DNA of 64,000 nt from Gordonia sp. 'Campus' (GCF_022206305.1 NZ_JAKOIW010000014.1:62001-126000); one strand, 5' to 3'; positions 7,843 to 18,818 are shown, numbered from the stretch's first letter. Translations and numbers: made by a program. Notes: generated by a model not told the origin, from the letters alone.

Positions 7843-9081
7843 TCAGACCTCGGCCTTCTCCGACGACGCCGTGGACTCCGAGGCCTGAGCCTTCTCGGCC
7901 TCCTGGCGACGCAGGTTCTCCTGGATCTCCTCGTTCCAGCTCTCGAGGGCCTTGGACGTGTCGATCTCGTACTCGAAGCGTCCGGTCATCTCGTCGGTGA
8001 CGTCGGCCTTGTCGACGTAGAACTGCTCGTACCACCGACGGAGCTGGTAGACGGGGCCGTCCTCCTCCACGAGGAGTGGATTGTCGATGCGCGTCTTGTT
8101 CTTCCAGATCTCGACGTCCTGCAGGAAGCCGACCTCTACACCCGAGCTGATCTTGTCGGCCATCTTCGATGCCTGCTCGGCGGTGAGGCCATCGGGCACC
8201 TTGGCCATCACGCCGTACATGAGGACGAAGGAGTTCTCGTCGATCGGGTAGTGGCAGTTGGTGAGGATGGTCTCGACCGCGTAGCCGCCGTAGTACTGGA
8301 TCATCGGGTTGAGCATGTAGGACGGTCCGTAGTACGCCGCGATCGACTCCAGGCGGCTGTCGCCGTAGTTGGTGCCGAGCGTGACGTCGGGCCGGCCGTG
8401 GGAGTTCATGTACTGCGCCGCGATCTCGCCCTCGAAGACGTTCTTGAAATAGTCCGGCAGCGCGAAGTGGACGTAGTAGAAGTGCGCCATGTCGACCACG
8501 TTGTCGATGATCTCGCGGCAGTTGGAACCTTCGATGACGATGCGGTTCCAGGTCCAGGCCGTCCACTCGTCGGTGCCGAACTCGTCGAGCTCGGGAATGA
8601 TGCACTCGTCCGGCGGGGGATTGCCCTCGGGATCGTTGTAGACGAACACCTGGCCGTTGCGGACCATCGACGGCCAGGACCGGGTCTTCGCGAGCTTCGG
8701 GTTCCGCTTCGCATACGGAACGCCGCCGCAGCGCCCGTTGCCCTTCCAGAGCCAGCCGTGGAACGGGCACGCGACGTTGTCACCCGAGAGCTTGCCCTGG
8801 GAGAGGTCGCCGCCCATGTGCCGGCAGAACGCGTCGAGGACATTGACCTCGCCCTTGGTGTCGACCCAGACCACCAGCTTGGTCCCGAAGATCTGCACCG
8901 AGTGGGGTTGGCCGTCGGAGAACTCGCCGAGCAGACCCAGGCAGTGCCAGCCGCGGGCGAATCGGGTGGGCGGCGCGCCGGTGTCGATCTCCCGGATGCC
9001 GACATCCGCCCCATCTGTGGCGGTGGCTCCGTCCGACGAGCGGGGGGTGCCCGGGGTCATCGTCTCGGGTCCTGAAGACAT
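7843..9081 (-). CDS. kshA: 3-ketosteroid 9-alpha-hydroxylase, oxygenase component KshA
   Basis: A 412-residue Rieske non-haem iron oxygenase. With the reductase KshB it 9-alpha-hydroxylates 3-ketosteroids; with 1,2-desaturation this opens ring B. The Rieske cluster ligands are visible as C86-R-H88 and C105-P-F-H108 (FCRHMGG, CPFHGW). The mononuclear iron site is D-x2-H-x4-H at about 197-205 (DMAHFYYVHF). Length and sequence fit mycobacterial and rhodococcal KshA. The ATG at 9081 has an AGAGGG ribosome binding site. A KstR-type operator lies 52-65 bases upstream. KshB is not in the window. The C-terminus is an acidic/alanine-rich tail. Confidence 0.95.
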   Translation of the reverse strand: MSSGPETMTPGTPRSSDGATATDGADVGIREIDTGAPPTRFARGWHCLGLLGEFSDGQPHSVQIFGTKLVVWVDTKGEVNVLDAFCRHMGGDLSQGKLSGDNVACPFHGWLWKGNGRCGGVPYAKRNPKLAKTRSWPSMVRNGQVFVYNDPEGNPPPDECIIPELDEFGTDEWTAWTWNRIVIEGSNCREIIDNVVDMAHFYYVHFALPDYFKNVFEGEIAAQYMNSHGRPDVTLGTNYGDSRLESIAAYYGPSYMLNPMIQYYGGYAVETILTNCHYPIDENSFVLMYGVMAKVPDGLTAEQASKMADKISSGVEVGFLQDVEIWKNKTRIDNPLLVEEDGPVYQLRRWYEQFYVDKADVTDEMTGRFEYEIDTSKALESWNEEIQENLRRQEAEKAQASESTASSEKAEV

Positions 9082-9132
9082 ATGCCCTCTCCTGTCTGTG
9101 GCTGGTATCGCGTCAGGGTCTGCCCCCAATAC

Positions 9133-9146
9133 TAGAACACGTTTCA
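9133..9146. promoter_or_regulatory. KstR-type operator upstream of kshA
   Basis: TAGAACACGTTTCA fits the KstR consensus TnnAACnnGTTnnA at every fixed position. It lies 52 bases upstream of the kshA start, where a TetR-family repressor would block transcription. KstR represses cholesterol-catabolism genes until a cholesterol-derived CoA thioester is bound (known for mycobacteria and rhodococci). Confidence 0.85.
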
Positions 9147-9224
9147 GATTTGTCAGGCCGATCGGCCTTCCGGGGCGCGATCTGGCCTGTACATGGGCAT
9201 GAATCCGCAGTGCTCGACAGAAAT

Positions 9225-9238
9225 GAGAACGTGTTCTA
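9225..9238. promoter_or_regulatory. KstR-type operator upstream of hsaA
   Basis: The sequence GAGAACGTGTTCTA contains the perfect 12-base palindrome AGAACGTGTTCT and fits TnnAACnnGTTnnA except for the first base. It is 67 bases upstream of the hsaA start and 79 bases from the kshA-side operator, so each divergent promoter appears to have its own site. Confidence 0.85.
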
Positions 9239-9304
9239 ATCTCGAACTCGATGGTACAGCGGCCGGTGTTCCCGGCCGAGGAGAGACGAGTAGGAGCAGG
9301 CGAG

Positions 9305-11432
<2,128 letters not shown>

Positions 11433-11433
11433 T

Positions 11434-12006
11434 ATGACGCGAACCCCCTACGGTTCGGCCGATTTCGACTCCCGGCAGTTCCGTACCGCCATGGGGCAGT
11501 TCTGCACCGGCGTCACCGTCATCACCACACTCGACGACGCGGGCAAACCGGTGGGTTTCGCGTGCCAGTCGTTCGCCGCGCTGTCCCTCGACCCCCCGCT
11601 CGTCCTGTTCTGCCCGATGAAGACCTCGCGCAGCTGGAAGGTCATCGAGAAGGCGGGCAAGTTCTGTGTGAACGTTCTGTCGAACCGACAGCAGGATGTC
11701 AGTGCCGCGTTCGGCGCCCCCGGTGACGACAAGTTCGCCAACGTCACCTGGGACCCGTCGCCGGCTGGGTTGCCGGTCATCCGCCATGCGTTGACCTGGG
11801 TCGAATGCGACGTGGAGAGTGTCAACGACGGCGGGGACCACCACATCGTGATCGGACGGGCCCTCACCCTCGGAGAGGTGTTGCAGGACAAGCCCCTCCT
11901 GTTCTATCGCGGCGGCTATCTGTCGACCGAGCATCCGCGGGTCACACCCGCACAGGCCGAGTTGGAGAATTTCCTGACATGGACGGGCGGGGACACCTGG
12001 TTATGA
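11434..12006 (+). CDS. hsaB: Flavin reductase HsaB (partner of HsaA)
   Basis: A 190-residue flavin reductase-like protein. It supplies reduced FMN to HsaA using NADH. The FMN-binding split-barrel pattern is present: RTAMGQFCTGVTVITT near the N-terminus, ACQSFAALSLDPPLVLF around residues 47-64, and a C-terminal LLFYRGGYLS segment. The ATG directly follows the hsaC stop (one base between). Its own stop overlaps the next start in an ATGA arrangement, so translation is coupled along the operon. Confidence 0.92.
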   Translation: MTRTPYGSADFDSRQFRTAMGQFCTGVTVITTLDDAGKPVGFACQSFAALSLDPPLVLFCPMKTSRSWKVIEKAGKFCVNVLSNRQQDVSAAFGAPGDDKFANVTWDPSPAGLPVIRHALTWVECDVESVNDGGDHHIVIGRALTLGEVLQDKPLLFYRGGYLSTEHPRVTPAQAELENFLTWTGGDTWL

Positions 12007-13193
12007 GCACGGACGTCACGACGACACTGGTCACCCAACCGCTCACCGACGCCATCGCCGAGGCCGAGAAGCTGGTCACCTCGGCCGACTTCGCCGAGAC
12101 CGAGCAGGATCTCGCCGAGGGGCTCGATTACCTCGCAGGCAGCATCGCGGCGATCGTGCAACTGGTCCGGGGGCGGTCGCTGTCGCACCCGAACTTCGTC
12201 ACCTCGACCGGCCCGGCGACGAAGATGGGGCTGGACAACCCGGATACGCTCTACTACCACGCCGACGTCGAACCGACCGGCACCTACGTGGTACGCGGAC
12301 GGCGCGGCACGACAACGGATCTCAGCTTCCAGGTGCTGCGAGGTGACTACACGGCGTCGGAGGTGCCCGGCGGCGAGGACGCGTTCGACGACCGTCGTCT
12401 GACCATCGCCGAGGACGGTTCCTTCGAGTTGACCTTCGGGCCACCGCTCCCGGACCCGCCGGACAACTACTTCCCGCTCGGCGACGGCGCATCGATGCTC
12501 GCTGTGCGCGAGGTGTATTCGGAGTGGACCGAGCGCAAGGGATCGATCACCATCGAGCGGGTCGACACCGTCGGTACGGCGCCCGAGGAGCCGGACCTGG
12601 CGCGGGTGTCCCGCAGATATGCGACCGCGGGCAAGATGCTGATGACGCGCATCAACACCTGGTTCAACTTTCCCAAGTGGTTCTACCTCGACGAGCCGGT
12701 CAACACCTTCACGGAGCCGCGCCAGACTCCCGGCGGACTCAGTACGCAGTTCTCGTCCGTCGGTCACTACCACCTGGGTCCCGACGAGGCGATGGTCATC
12801 ACCATCCCGAAGTCCGACGCGCCGTACCAGGGCTTCCAGCTCGGGAGCATGTGGTACATCTCCCTGGATTACGTGAACCACCAGACCAGCCTGAACTCCG
12901 CTCAGGCGCAGGTCGATCCGGACGGGATGATCCGGATGGTGGTGTCGCATCGAGATCCCGGCGTGGCCAACTGGATCGAGACGACCGGCCGGGCCAAGGG
13001 CATCCTCCAGTTCCGCTGGCAGCGCAGCGACTCCGCGATCGGACCCGACCTCGGTCCGAGCGCGCAGGTGGTCGCCTTCGACGAGGTGGCGGCCCACCTG
13101 CCGCATCTCGAGCACAACAAGATCGGTGCCGACGGCTGGGCGGAGCGGATCGCGGCACGGCAACGCGGGTTCGCGGAGAGGATGCTGGGATGA
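12003..13193 (+). CDS. DUF1214-domain protein of the steroid operon (Rv3531-like)
   Basis: A 396-residue protein carrying a C-terminal DUF1214-like region (about residues 260-390, with FQLGSMWYISLDYVN and FRWQRSD). The domain is often paired with DUF1254 in proteins of unknown function. It overlaps both neighbours by four bases (ATGA), a tight operon arrangement. M. tuberculosis carries a comparable trio, Rv3531c (hypothetical), Rv3530c (SDR) and Rv3529c (sulfotransferase-like), near kshA. I infer this is the same conserved trio from order and type. No catalytic motif is recognised. A role in steroid metabolism rests on operon membership and KstR control. Confidence 0.8.
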   Translation: MSTDVTTTLVTQPLTDAIAEAEKLVTSADFAETEQDLAEGLDYLAGSIAAIVQLVRGRSLSHPNFVTSTGPATKMGLDNPDTLYYHADVEPTGTYVVRGRRGTTTDLSFQVLRGDYTASEVPGGEDAFDDRRLTIAEDGSFELTFGPPLPDPPDNYFPLGDGASMLAVREVYSEWTERKGSITIERVDTVGTAPEEPDLARVSRRYATAGKMLMTRINTWFNFPKWFYLDEPVNTFTEPRQTPGGLSTQFSSVGHYHLGPDEAMVITIPKSDAPYQGFQLGSMWYISLDYVNHQTSLNSAQAQVDPDGMIRMVVSHRDPGVANWIETTGRAKGILQFRWQRSDSAIGPDLGPSAQVVAFDEVAAHLPHLEHNKIGADGWAERIAARQRGFAERMLG

Positions 13194-13990
13194 CCGAGAG
13201 TGGGTCGTCGGCCGGATTGCTGGCCGGCAAGGTGGTCGTGGTGTCGGGCGTCGGCCCGGGCCTAGGCCGGTCCATCTGTCTACGCGCTGCCGCCGAAGGC
13301 GCCCGGGTGGTGCTCGCGGCCCGGACAGAGTCGCGGCTGAAGGAGGTCGCCGCGGAGATCGACGCGGCGGGCGGGACGAGCCTGGTTGTGCCGGCCGACA
13401 TCACCGACGACTCCGCGGTCGACGAGTTGGTGGCCACCACGCGCGCCGAGTTCGGTCGCGCGGATGTACTGGTCAACAACGCGTTCGCGCTGCCATCGAT
13501 GAAACCGTTGTCGCGCACCGACTTCGACCAGATCGCCACCAGTATCGAGGTCACCGTCCTGGGGACCCTGCGCGTCATCCGCGCGTTCACCGACACCCTG
13601 GCGGGGTCCGACGGCTCGATCGTCAACATCAACTCGATGGTCATCCGGCATTCCGAGCCCCGGTACGGCAGCTACAAGATCGCCAAGTCGGCACTCCTGG
13701 CCATGTCGCAGTCACTGGCGACGGAGCTGGGCGACAAGGGCATCCGCATCAACTCGGTCGCGCCGGGCTACATCTGGGACGACCAGTTGAGGTGGTATTT
13801 CGGCGAGGTCGCCAAGAAGTACGGGATCACCCCGGAGGATGTCTACGCGCAGACCGCGTCGAAGTCCGACCTGAAGCGGCTGCCGGAGCCCGACGAGATC
13901 GCCGACGCCGTCGTGTTCCTCGCGTCGCCGATGGCCCGTGCCATCACCGGCCACACCCTGGACGTGAATTGCGGTGAATACCATGACTAG
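13190..13990 (+). CDS. Short-chain dehydrogenase/reductase of the steroid operon (Rv3530-like)
   Basis: A 266-residue classical SDR. The nucleotide-binding glycine motif is GVGPGLGR (about residues 20-27). The catalytic serine is in NINSM, and the YxxxK pair is YGSYKIAKS. PGYIWDD follows at the usual position after the active site. The arginines in ARTESRLKEV after the second strand may favour NADP(H), though this is uncertain. The operon context suggests a steroid-derived alcohol/ketone substrate; no substrate can be read from sequence. It overlaps the DUF1214 gene by four bases and the sulfotransferase gene by eight. Confidence 0.85.
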   Translation: MTESGSSAGLLAGKVVVVSGVGPGLGRSICLRAAAEGARVVLAARTESRLKEVAAEIDAAGGTSLVVPADITDDSAVDELVATTRAEFGRADVLVNNAFALPSMKPLSRTDFDQIATSIEVTVLGTLRVIRAFTDTLAGSDGSIVNINSMVIRHSEPRYGSYKIAKSALLAMSQSLATELGDKGIRINSVAPGYIWDDQLRWYFGEVAKKYGITPEDVYAQTASKSDLKRLPEPDEIADAVVFLASPMARAITGHTLDVNCGEYHD

Positions 13991-15125
13991 TGCTGCACGC
14001 ACCGACGTCGGGACCATCGAGGACCTGCACTCGTCGGCGACCCGCGCCACCGGGCTCGACGACTTCGGTGACTCCGACTACCTGGAACCGCTGGGCATCC
14101 TGCTCGAGTCGTACCGGTCCGAAGCCGGCCTCACCGAGCTCGGCAGCAAGATGTTCCGGTTCTTCCTGAAGGGTGCGCTCGTCGCGCGCCTCCTGAGCGA
14201 GGCGTCGTGGCAGGCCAACCCCGGGTACGCCGACGTCGAGGTGACGCGTCCGATCTTCGTGACCGGCCTGCCGCGCACGGGAACCACTGCGCTGCATCGA
14301 CTCCTGGCCGCCGATCCCGCGCATCAGGGCGTCGAGATGTGGCTGGCGGAGTTCCCGCAGCCGCGGCCGCCGCGGGACACCTGGGAGGACAACCCGGTCT
14401 ATCGTCAGATCCAGTCGGGCTTCGAACAGCATCACGTCGAGAACCCGGAGTTCATGGGTCTGCACTACATGGACGCCGGCGAGGTCGAGGAGTGCTGGCA
14501 GCTCCTCCGCCAGAGCGTCATGTCGATCTCGTATGAATCGCTGGCGCACGTCCCGACGTATTCGCAGTGGCTGTCGACGCAGGACTGGACGCCGGCCTAT
14601 CTGCGCCACCGCCGGAACCTGCAGTTGATCGGGCTCAACGATCCGGGTAAGCGGTGGGTTCTCAAGAACCCCAGTCACCTGTTCGCGTTGGACGCCTTGA
14701 TGGCCGCGTACCCCGATGCGCTCGTGATCCAGACCCACCGTCCACCGACCACCCTGATCGCGTCGATGTGCAGCCTGGCCGAGCACGCGACGGCGGGATA
14801 TTCCACGACGTTCACCGGTGCCCGGATCGGACAGGACCAGCTCGAGCTGTGGTCACGCGGCCTGCGCGAGTTCTCCGCGGCGCGCAAGCGTTATGACCCG
14901 AGTCAGTTCCTGGACATCGACTTCACCGACCTGCGGAGCGACCCGATGGGCACCGTCGAGCGGGTGTACGCCGCACTCGGCAGCCCGATGTCGGATGAGG
15001 CCCGTGCCGCGGTGACGGCGCTGGACGAGGAGAGCCAGTCGGGTGCGCGCAAGCCGCAGCATCGCTATCAATTGTCGGACTACGGCCTCGACGAGGCGAC
15101 CGTCGAGGCCGCCTTCTCCAGCTGA
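13983..15125 (+). CDS. PAPS-dependent sulfotransferase-like protein (Rv3529-like)
   Basis: A 380-residue member of the sulfotransferase superfamily. The 5'-phosphosulfate loop is visible as FVTGLPRTGTTALHRLL (about residues 92-108). The 3'-phosphate-binding region looks intact, with VIQTHRPPTTLIASMCSL further on. These proteins transfer sulfate from PAPS to an alcohol or phenol, giving PAP. It is the last gene of the KstR-controlled hsaA operon and overlaps the SDR gene by eight bases. The acceptor is unknown; a steroid intermediate, or a lipid or quinone made alongside, are both possible. Genes for PAPS synthesis and PAP removal (cysD, cysNC, cysQ) lie about 7 kb downstream on the same strand. 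Confidence 0.85.
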   Translation: MTSAARTDVGTIEDLHSSATRATGLDDFGDSDYLEPLGILLESYRSEAGLTELGSKMFRFFLKGALVARLLSEASWQANPGYADVEVTRPIFVTGLPRTGTTALHRLLAADPAHQGVEMWLAEFPQPRPPRDTWEDNPVYRQIQSGFEQHHVENPEFMGLHYMDAGEVEECWQLLRQSVMSISYESLAHVPTYSQWLSTQDWTPAYLRHRRNLQLIGLNDPGKRWVLKNPSHLFALDALMAAYPDALVIQTHRPPTTLIASMCSLAEHATAGYSTTFTGARIGQDQLELWSRGLREFSAARKRYDPSQFLDIDFTDLRSDPMGTVERVYAALGSPMSDEARAAVTALDEESQSGARKPQHRYQLSDYGLDEATVEAAFSS

Positions 15126-15130
15126 GCCCG

Positions 15131-15183
15131 GGGATTTCGTAGCAACAATGCGGATATGGCACGCATTGTTGCTACCGAATCCC
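15131..15183. repeat. Inverted repeat, copy 2 (22-bp arms)
   Basis: The arms at 15131-15152 and 15162-15183 are complementary at 21 of 22 positions around a 9-base loop. They begin six bases after the sulfotransferase stop. The outer arm reads GGGATTTCGTAGC, the same core as the inverted repeat at 2478-2535. It could terminate the hsaA operon, but it lacks a T-run and also marks the point where a downstream gene loses its 5' end, so a mobile or recombinational origin is plausible. Confidence 0.8.
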
Positions 15184-15583
15184 GATCGGGCTCTACGTCC
15201 GCACTTACGACCGGACGCTGGTCAACCTGCACTTCGTCTGGCTGCTCACCATCGTGGCCCTGCCGTTCGCCACCGCATTGGTCGACGGCGCACACATCTC
15301 ACAGGCCAACATCCTCTACATCGGGGTCCTGGCCGTCTCGGTTGCCAGCCTGATCGCGATCGCGCGGTGGGGACACCGACACCGGGCGCTCCTCGTCGAC
15401 GACGAGGCCACCGACCGGTGGGTCCGGTCCGCCAGCGGGCTCGGCACGCTTCTGGTGCTCGCGGCCGCCCTGGTCGTCACGATCGTGTTCCCGGAGAGCG
15501 GGAACCTGCCGCTGATCCTGCTCGTCCTCAGCGGACCGATCGAGCAGTTCGTCGGACGGGCGGCCGCCGGTCGGGACCGATGA
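15143..15583 (+). pseudogene. 5'-truncated DUF1211/TMEM175-like membrane protein remnant
   Basis: From about 15191 the frame reads LYVRTYDRTLVNLHFVWLLT and continues through three further hydrophobic segments. This resembles the middle and end of bacterial TMEM175-like (DUF1211) potassium-channel proteins (the D-RTL-LNL segment followed by ALPFATAL). The family's N-terminal FSDGVFAIAIT motif is absent. The frame is closed by a TAG at 15140, inside the inverted repeat, and there is no start codon before the GTG at 15254, which would begin mid-helix. I therefore call it a remnant that lost its 5' part at the inverted repeat. A shortened protein from 15254 (109 residues) cannot be excluded. Confidence 0.65.
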
Positions 15584-15586
15584 CCG

Positions 15587-16681
15587 CTAGCGGAGCCGGG
15601 CGGCGACTTCGGCGACCGCCGTGTGCGGGGCACCCAACAGCTGCGAGGTCGCCTGCGCCCGCTTGAAGTACAGCTGGATGTCGTGCTCCCACGTGATGCC
15701 GATCCCGCCGTGTAGCTGGATGGCCTCGCCGGTGACGGATCGGTACGCGTCCGAGCAGTAGACGTGGGCCGCGAGAGCCAGCGCATCCGCCTCGGGGTCG
15801 TCGGTGGCCAGTGCGTGGACCGCGGCACGCGAGATCGACCGTGCGGTCTCGACGAGCACGTACATGTCGGCCATCCGGTGCTTGAGGGCCTGGAACGAGC
15901 CGATCGTCCGCCCGAACTGCTTGCGCGACTTGGTGTAGTCGACGGTGAGGTCGAGTGCCCGCTGTGCGCCGCCGACCTGTTCTGCCGACAGTAGCGCCCA
16001 ACCGAGTGAGCGGAGCCGTGTCGCGAGATCGCCCGGCGCCGGGATGACCGACGACGCCACCTCGTCGAAACGCACCGAGGACAGGCTCCGGGTGGGGTCC
16101 ATGACGGGCATCGGCGACACCGACACGCCCTCGGCGTCCGCGGCCACCTCGTGCAGGGTGACGTGCTCGCCCGGTCCGGACGCCAGCACCAGCAGGGTGT
16201 CCGCGGTTTCGGCGTCGACGACGTAATGCGCGGTGCCCGAGAGCAGTCCGGCGTCGGCGTGCACGCCCGGCGTGTTCCATCCGCGGACGCCGGCCCAACA
16301 CACCGCGCCGACGCGTTCACCGGAGGCGAGCCCGGGCAGCAGACGGCTGGATGCCTCGTCGTCACCGGCGAGGAGCACCGCGCCGACGGCCAGCACAGCG
16401 GAACCGAAGGCGGGCACCGGACTCAGCGCGGCACCGAGTTCTTCCAGTACCGCCGCGGTCTCGGCCCAGGAGGCGCCGGCGCCGCCGTGCTCCTCCGGGA
16501 TCGGCAGCGCAGCCACGCCGATCTCGGTGCACAGCGTCTGCCACAGCGAGGCGTCGACCCGGCCCGTGGTGGCGATCGCGGCGCGGACGGTCGTCGGGTC
16601 ACCGCGGCGCTGGAGCAGGTCGCGTACGGCCTCGGCGAGCGCCTCGCGTTCCTCCGAACTGATCGCGGACAGAGCGGTCAC
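15587..16681 (-). CDS. Acyl-CoA dehydrogenase subunit (third of three)
   Basis: A 364-residue acyl-CoA dehydrogenase-like protein. The FAD/substrate region includes YTKSRKQFGRTIGSFQALKHRMADMY and the C-terminal QLHGGIGITWEHDIQLYFKRA. Such proteins form FAD-binding alpha2beta2 complexes in actinobacterial steroid breakdown, where adjacent fadE genes encode paired subunits. It starts at a GTG overlapping the stop of the upstream fadE by four bases. Within the KstR2-type operon it likely corresponds to one of the FadE31-33 group, acting on CoA thioesters of the C/D-ring remnant; the exact match is not certain from sequence alone. Its stop lies three bases from the TMEM175-like remnant on the other strand. 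Confidence 0.85.
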   Translation of the reverse strand: MTALSAISSEEREALAEAVRDLLQRRGDPTTVRAAIATTGRVDASLWQTLCTEIGVAALPIPEEHGGAGASWAETAAVLEELGAALSPVPAFGSAVLAVGAVLLAGDDEASSRLLPGLASGERVGAVCWAGVRGWNTPGVHADAGLLSGTAHYVVDAETADTLLVLASGPGEHVTLHEVAADAEGVSVSPMPVMDPTRSLSSVRFDEVASSVIPAPGDLATRLRSLGWALLSAEQVGGAQRALDLTVDYTKSRKQFGRTIGSFQALKHRMADMYVLVETARSISRAAVHALATDDPEADALALAAHVYCSDAYRSVTGEAIQLHGGIGITWEHDIQLYFKRAQATSQLLGAPHTAVAEVAARLR

Positions 16682-17646
16682 AGGGTCTCCAGGATGCGTT
16701 GACGGTGGACAGCGGGCGATCCCCAGGCACTGAGCAGCGCACGGGTCTTGGTGATGTACAGCGAGATGTCGTGTTCGGCGGTGTATCCGATCGCCCCCAT
16801 CACCTGGAGGGATCGCCGCGCCGAGAGGTCGGCGGCCTCCGCGGCGGCGACCTTCGCCGCCGACACGTCCCGGGAGACGTTCGTGCCCTCCGGGACCTGA
16901 CCGTCGATCCCGAGGGCCGCCGCGTGCACGAGGGGTCGGGCCATCTCGAGGGCGATCGCGACATCGGCGAGGTGGTGCTTGACGGCCTGGAACGACCCGA
17001 TGGGCTTGCCGAACTGCTTGCGCGACTGGGCGTATTCGGATGCGATGGTGAGCATCGCCTGACCCAGCCCGAGCAACTGCGCGGCCGTGGCGAGCGCACC
17101 CGCGTCGGCGGCATCGGAGGCGTCCACGCCGGAGGCGAGCACCTCGCCCGCGTCGACCTGCGACAAGGTGCGCGTCGAGTCGACCGAGGCGCTGGTGTCG
17201 CGCACCTTCGCGAGGGACAGCACACCGTCGTCGACGAGATAGACGTCCGCGGCGTCGGCGTCGGCGGCCAGGGGCTGTAGCGGCCCGATGGCGCACGTCG
17301 CGAGACGGCCCTCGGCGAGATCGCTGAGCGGGGCCGACACGTCGGCGTCGTGCAGCAGGATCGGCAGGACCGCGACGCTCTCGACGATCGGACCCGGCGC
17401 GCAGTGGCGGCCGAGTTGTTCGATGGCCACGACCATCTCGACGGCGCCGGCGCTGCTGCCGCCGTGCGACTCGTCGATCAGCAGACCGCAGATGCCCGCG
17501 TCGGCGAGTTGCGAGTAGACCTTGGTGACCGCTGCCCGGTCGCCGGTCGCCCATGCGCGTGTGGCGGCCGGCATGTCGGCTTTGCCCAGCATCGCGTCCA
17601 CCGTCGAGGCGAGGTCCGTGTGGATGTCGGTGAGTCGGAAGTCCAT
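16678..17646 (-). CDS. Acyl-CoA dehydrogenase subunit (second of three), short form
   Basis: A 322-residue acyl-CoA dehydrogenase-like protein, shorter than the usual ~380-400 residues. This length is typical of the FadE32/FadE33-type subunits of heteromeric steroid acyl-CoA dehydrogenases. The conserved helix QSRKQFGKPIGSFQAVKHHLADV and the C-terminal VMGAIGYTAEHDISLYITK are present. It lies between two other fadE genes, five bases after the upstream one and overlapping the downstream one by four, which favours a multi-subunit enzyme. The reaction would be alpha,beta-dehydrogenation of a CoA thioester from late steroid ring degradation (inference from operon and operator). Confidence 0.85.
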   Translation of the reverse strand: MDFRLTDIHTDLASTVDAMLGKADMPAATRAWATGDRAAVTKVYSQLADAGICGLLIDESHGGSSAGAVEMVVAIEQLGRHCAPGPIVESVAVLPILLHDADVSAPLSDLAEGRLATCAIGPLQPLAADADAADVYLVDDGVLSLAKVRDTSASVDSTRTLSQVDAGEVLASGVDASDAADAGALATAAQLLGLGQAMLTIASEYAQSRKQFGKPIGSFQAVKHHLADVAIALEMARPLVHAAALGIDGQVPEGTNVSRDVSAAKVAAAEAADLSARRSLQVMGAIGYTAEHDISLYITKTRALLSAWGSPAVHRQRILETL

Positions 17647-17651
17647 GGGTA

Positions 17652-18818
17652 TCAGCGATCTCCGCGGGGAAGGCCGAGCAGGCGCTCGGCGATGACGTTG
17701 CGTTGGATCTCGTTGGTGCCCGCATAGATCGGCCCCGACAGCGAGAACAGGTAACCGTCCATCCACGGGTCGTCGAGTTCGGCGACGGGACCGCGGAGAT
17801 CGAGGGCGGTCTCGTGGGCGGCAATGTCCCACTGCGACCAGAAGACCTTGTTGATCGACGATTCCATGCCCAGCGCGCCGCCGGCGGCGAGCCGGCTCAC
17901 CGTCTGATAGGTGGACAGTTCATATGCGCGCGAGCCGATCCAGGCATCGGCCACGCGCGCATCGGTGTTCGCGGTGGCGGGCACGGTGCCCCGGGAGGAA
18001 TGCCACAGTTCGACGAGGCGGTCGGTGGTGGCCAGGAACCGGCCGGGAGCCCGCAGCGACAGGCCGCGCTCGTTGGCCGCGGTGCTCATCGCCACCCGCC
18101 AGCCGTTGTCCACCTGCCCGATCACCCCCGATTCGCCGGGGTCGGTCGGGTCGTCGGGCACGAAGACGTTCTCCAGGAACAACTCCGCGAAACCCGCCTC
18201 GCCGTCGAGTTGCGCGATCGGCCGCACGGTCACGCCCTCGCTGCGCAGGTCGAACATGAAGTAGGTCAGGCCCTTGTGGCGCTGTGCCTCTTTGTCGGTG
18301 CGGAAGAGGCCGAACGCCCGGTCGGCGAAACTCGAGCGCGAACTCCACGTCTTCTGCCCGTTGAGCAGCCAGCCACCGTTGGTGCGCACGGCCGTCGAGC
18401 GCAGCGAGGCGAGATCGCTGCCTGCCTCGGGCTCGCTCCACGCCTGCCCCCAGATCTCGTCGGCGTTCGCCATCCGCGGCAGGATGCGTTCCAGCTGAGC
18501 GGGACTCGCGTGCTCGAACAGGGTCGGGGCGAGCAGGAAGATCCCGTTCTGGCTCACCCGGCCGGGAGCACCGGACCGGTAGTACTCCTCTTCGAAGATG
18601 ACCCAGTGCAGGAGCGGGGCGTCACGACCGCCGAACTCCACCGGCCAGCTGACCACCGACATGCGGTCGGCGGCCATCGTCCGCTCCCACTCGCGGTGGG
18701 CCTCGAAGCCCTCGGCGGTGTCCATCGACGGAAGTGGTTCGCGCGGAACGTGGTCGGCCAGCCATGCGCGGATCTCGGCGCGAAAGGCGTCGGCGGCATC
18801 GTCGAACAGCAGGTCCAT
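17652..18818 (-). CDS. fadE31: Acyl-CoA dehydrogenase, FadE31-like
   Basis: A 388-residue full-length acyl-CoA dehydrogenase. Conserved elements include WPVEFGGRDAPLLHWVIFEEE near the N-terminus, AQ-type WSEPEAGSDLASL for FAD contact, WLLNGQKTWSS, and the C-terminal GPIYAGTNEIQRNVIAERLLGLPR. Sequence style and length fit FadE31 of the KstR2 regulon, which dehydrogenates CoA thioesters in degradation of the steroid C/D rings. It forms an operon with two smaller partner subunits and the enoyl-CoA hydratase immediately upstream (one base between genes). The numbered assignment is from memory of the family and should be treated as probable. Confidence 0.8.
   Translation of the reverse strand: MDLLFDDAADAFRAEIRAWLADHVPREPLPSMDTAEGFEAHREWERTMAADRMSVVSWPVEFGGRDAPLLHWVIFEEEYYRSGAPGRVSQNGIFLLAPTLFEHASPAQLERILPRMANADEIWGQAWSEPEAGSDLASLRSTAVRTNGGWLLNGQKTWSSRSSFADRAFGLFRTDKEAQRHKGLTYFMFDLRSEGVTVRPIAQLDGEAGFAELFLENVFVPDDPTDPGESGVIGQVDNGWRVAMSTAANERGLSLRAPGRFLATTDRLVELWHSSRGTVPATANTDARVADAWIGSRAYELSTYQTVSRLAAGGALGMESSINKVFWSQWDIAAHETALDLRGPVAELDDPWMDGYLFSLSGPIYAGTNEIQRNVIAERLLGLPRGDR

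Noticed and set aside
7841-8770. Long minus-strand reading frame running through kshA and continuous with the small gene at 7433-7840
   Set aside because: It overlaps the clearly conserved kshA in another frame, is arginine-rich without family motifs, and reflects GC-rich antisense coding; only the part downstream of kshA has conserved features.
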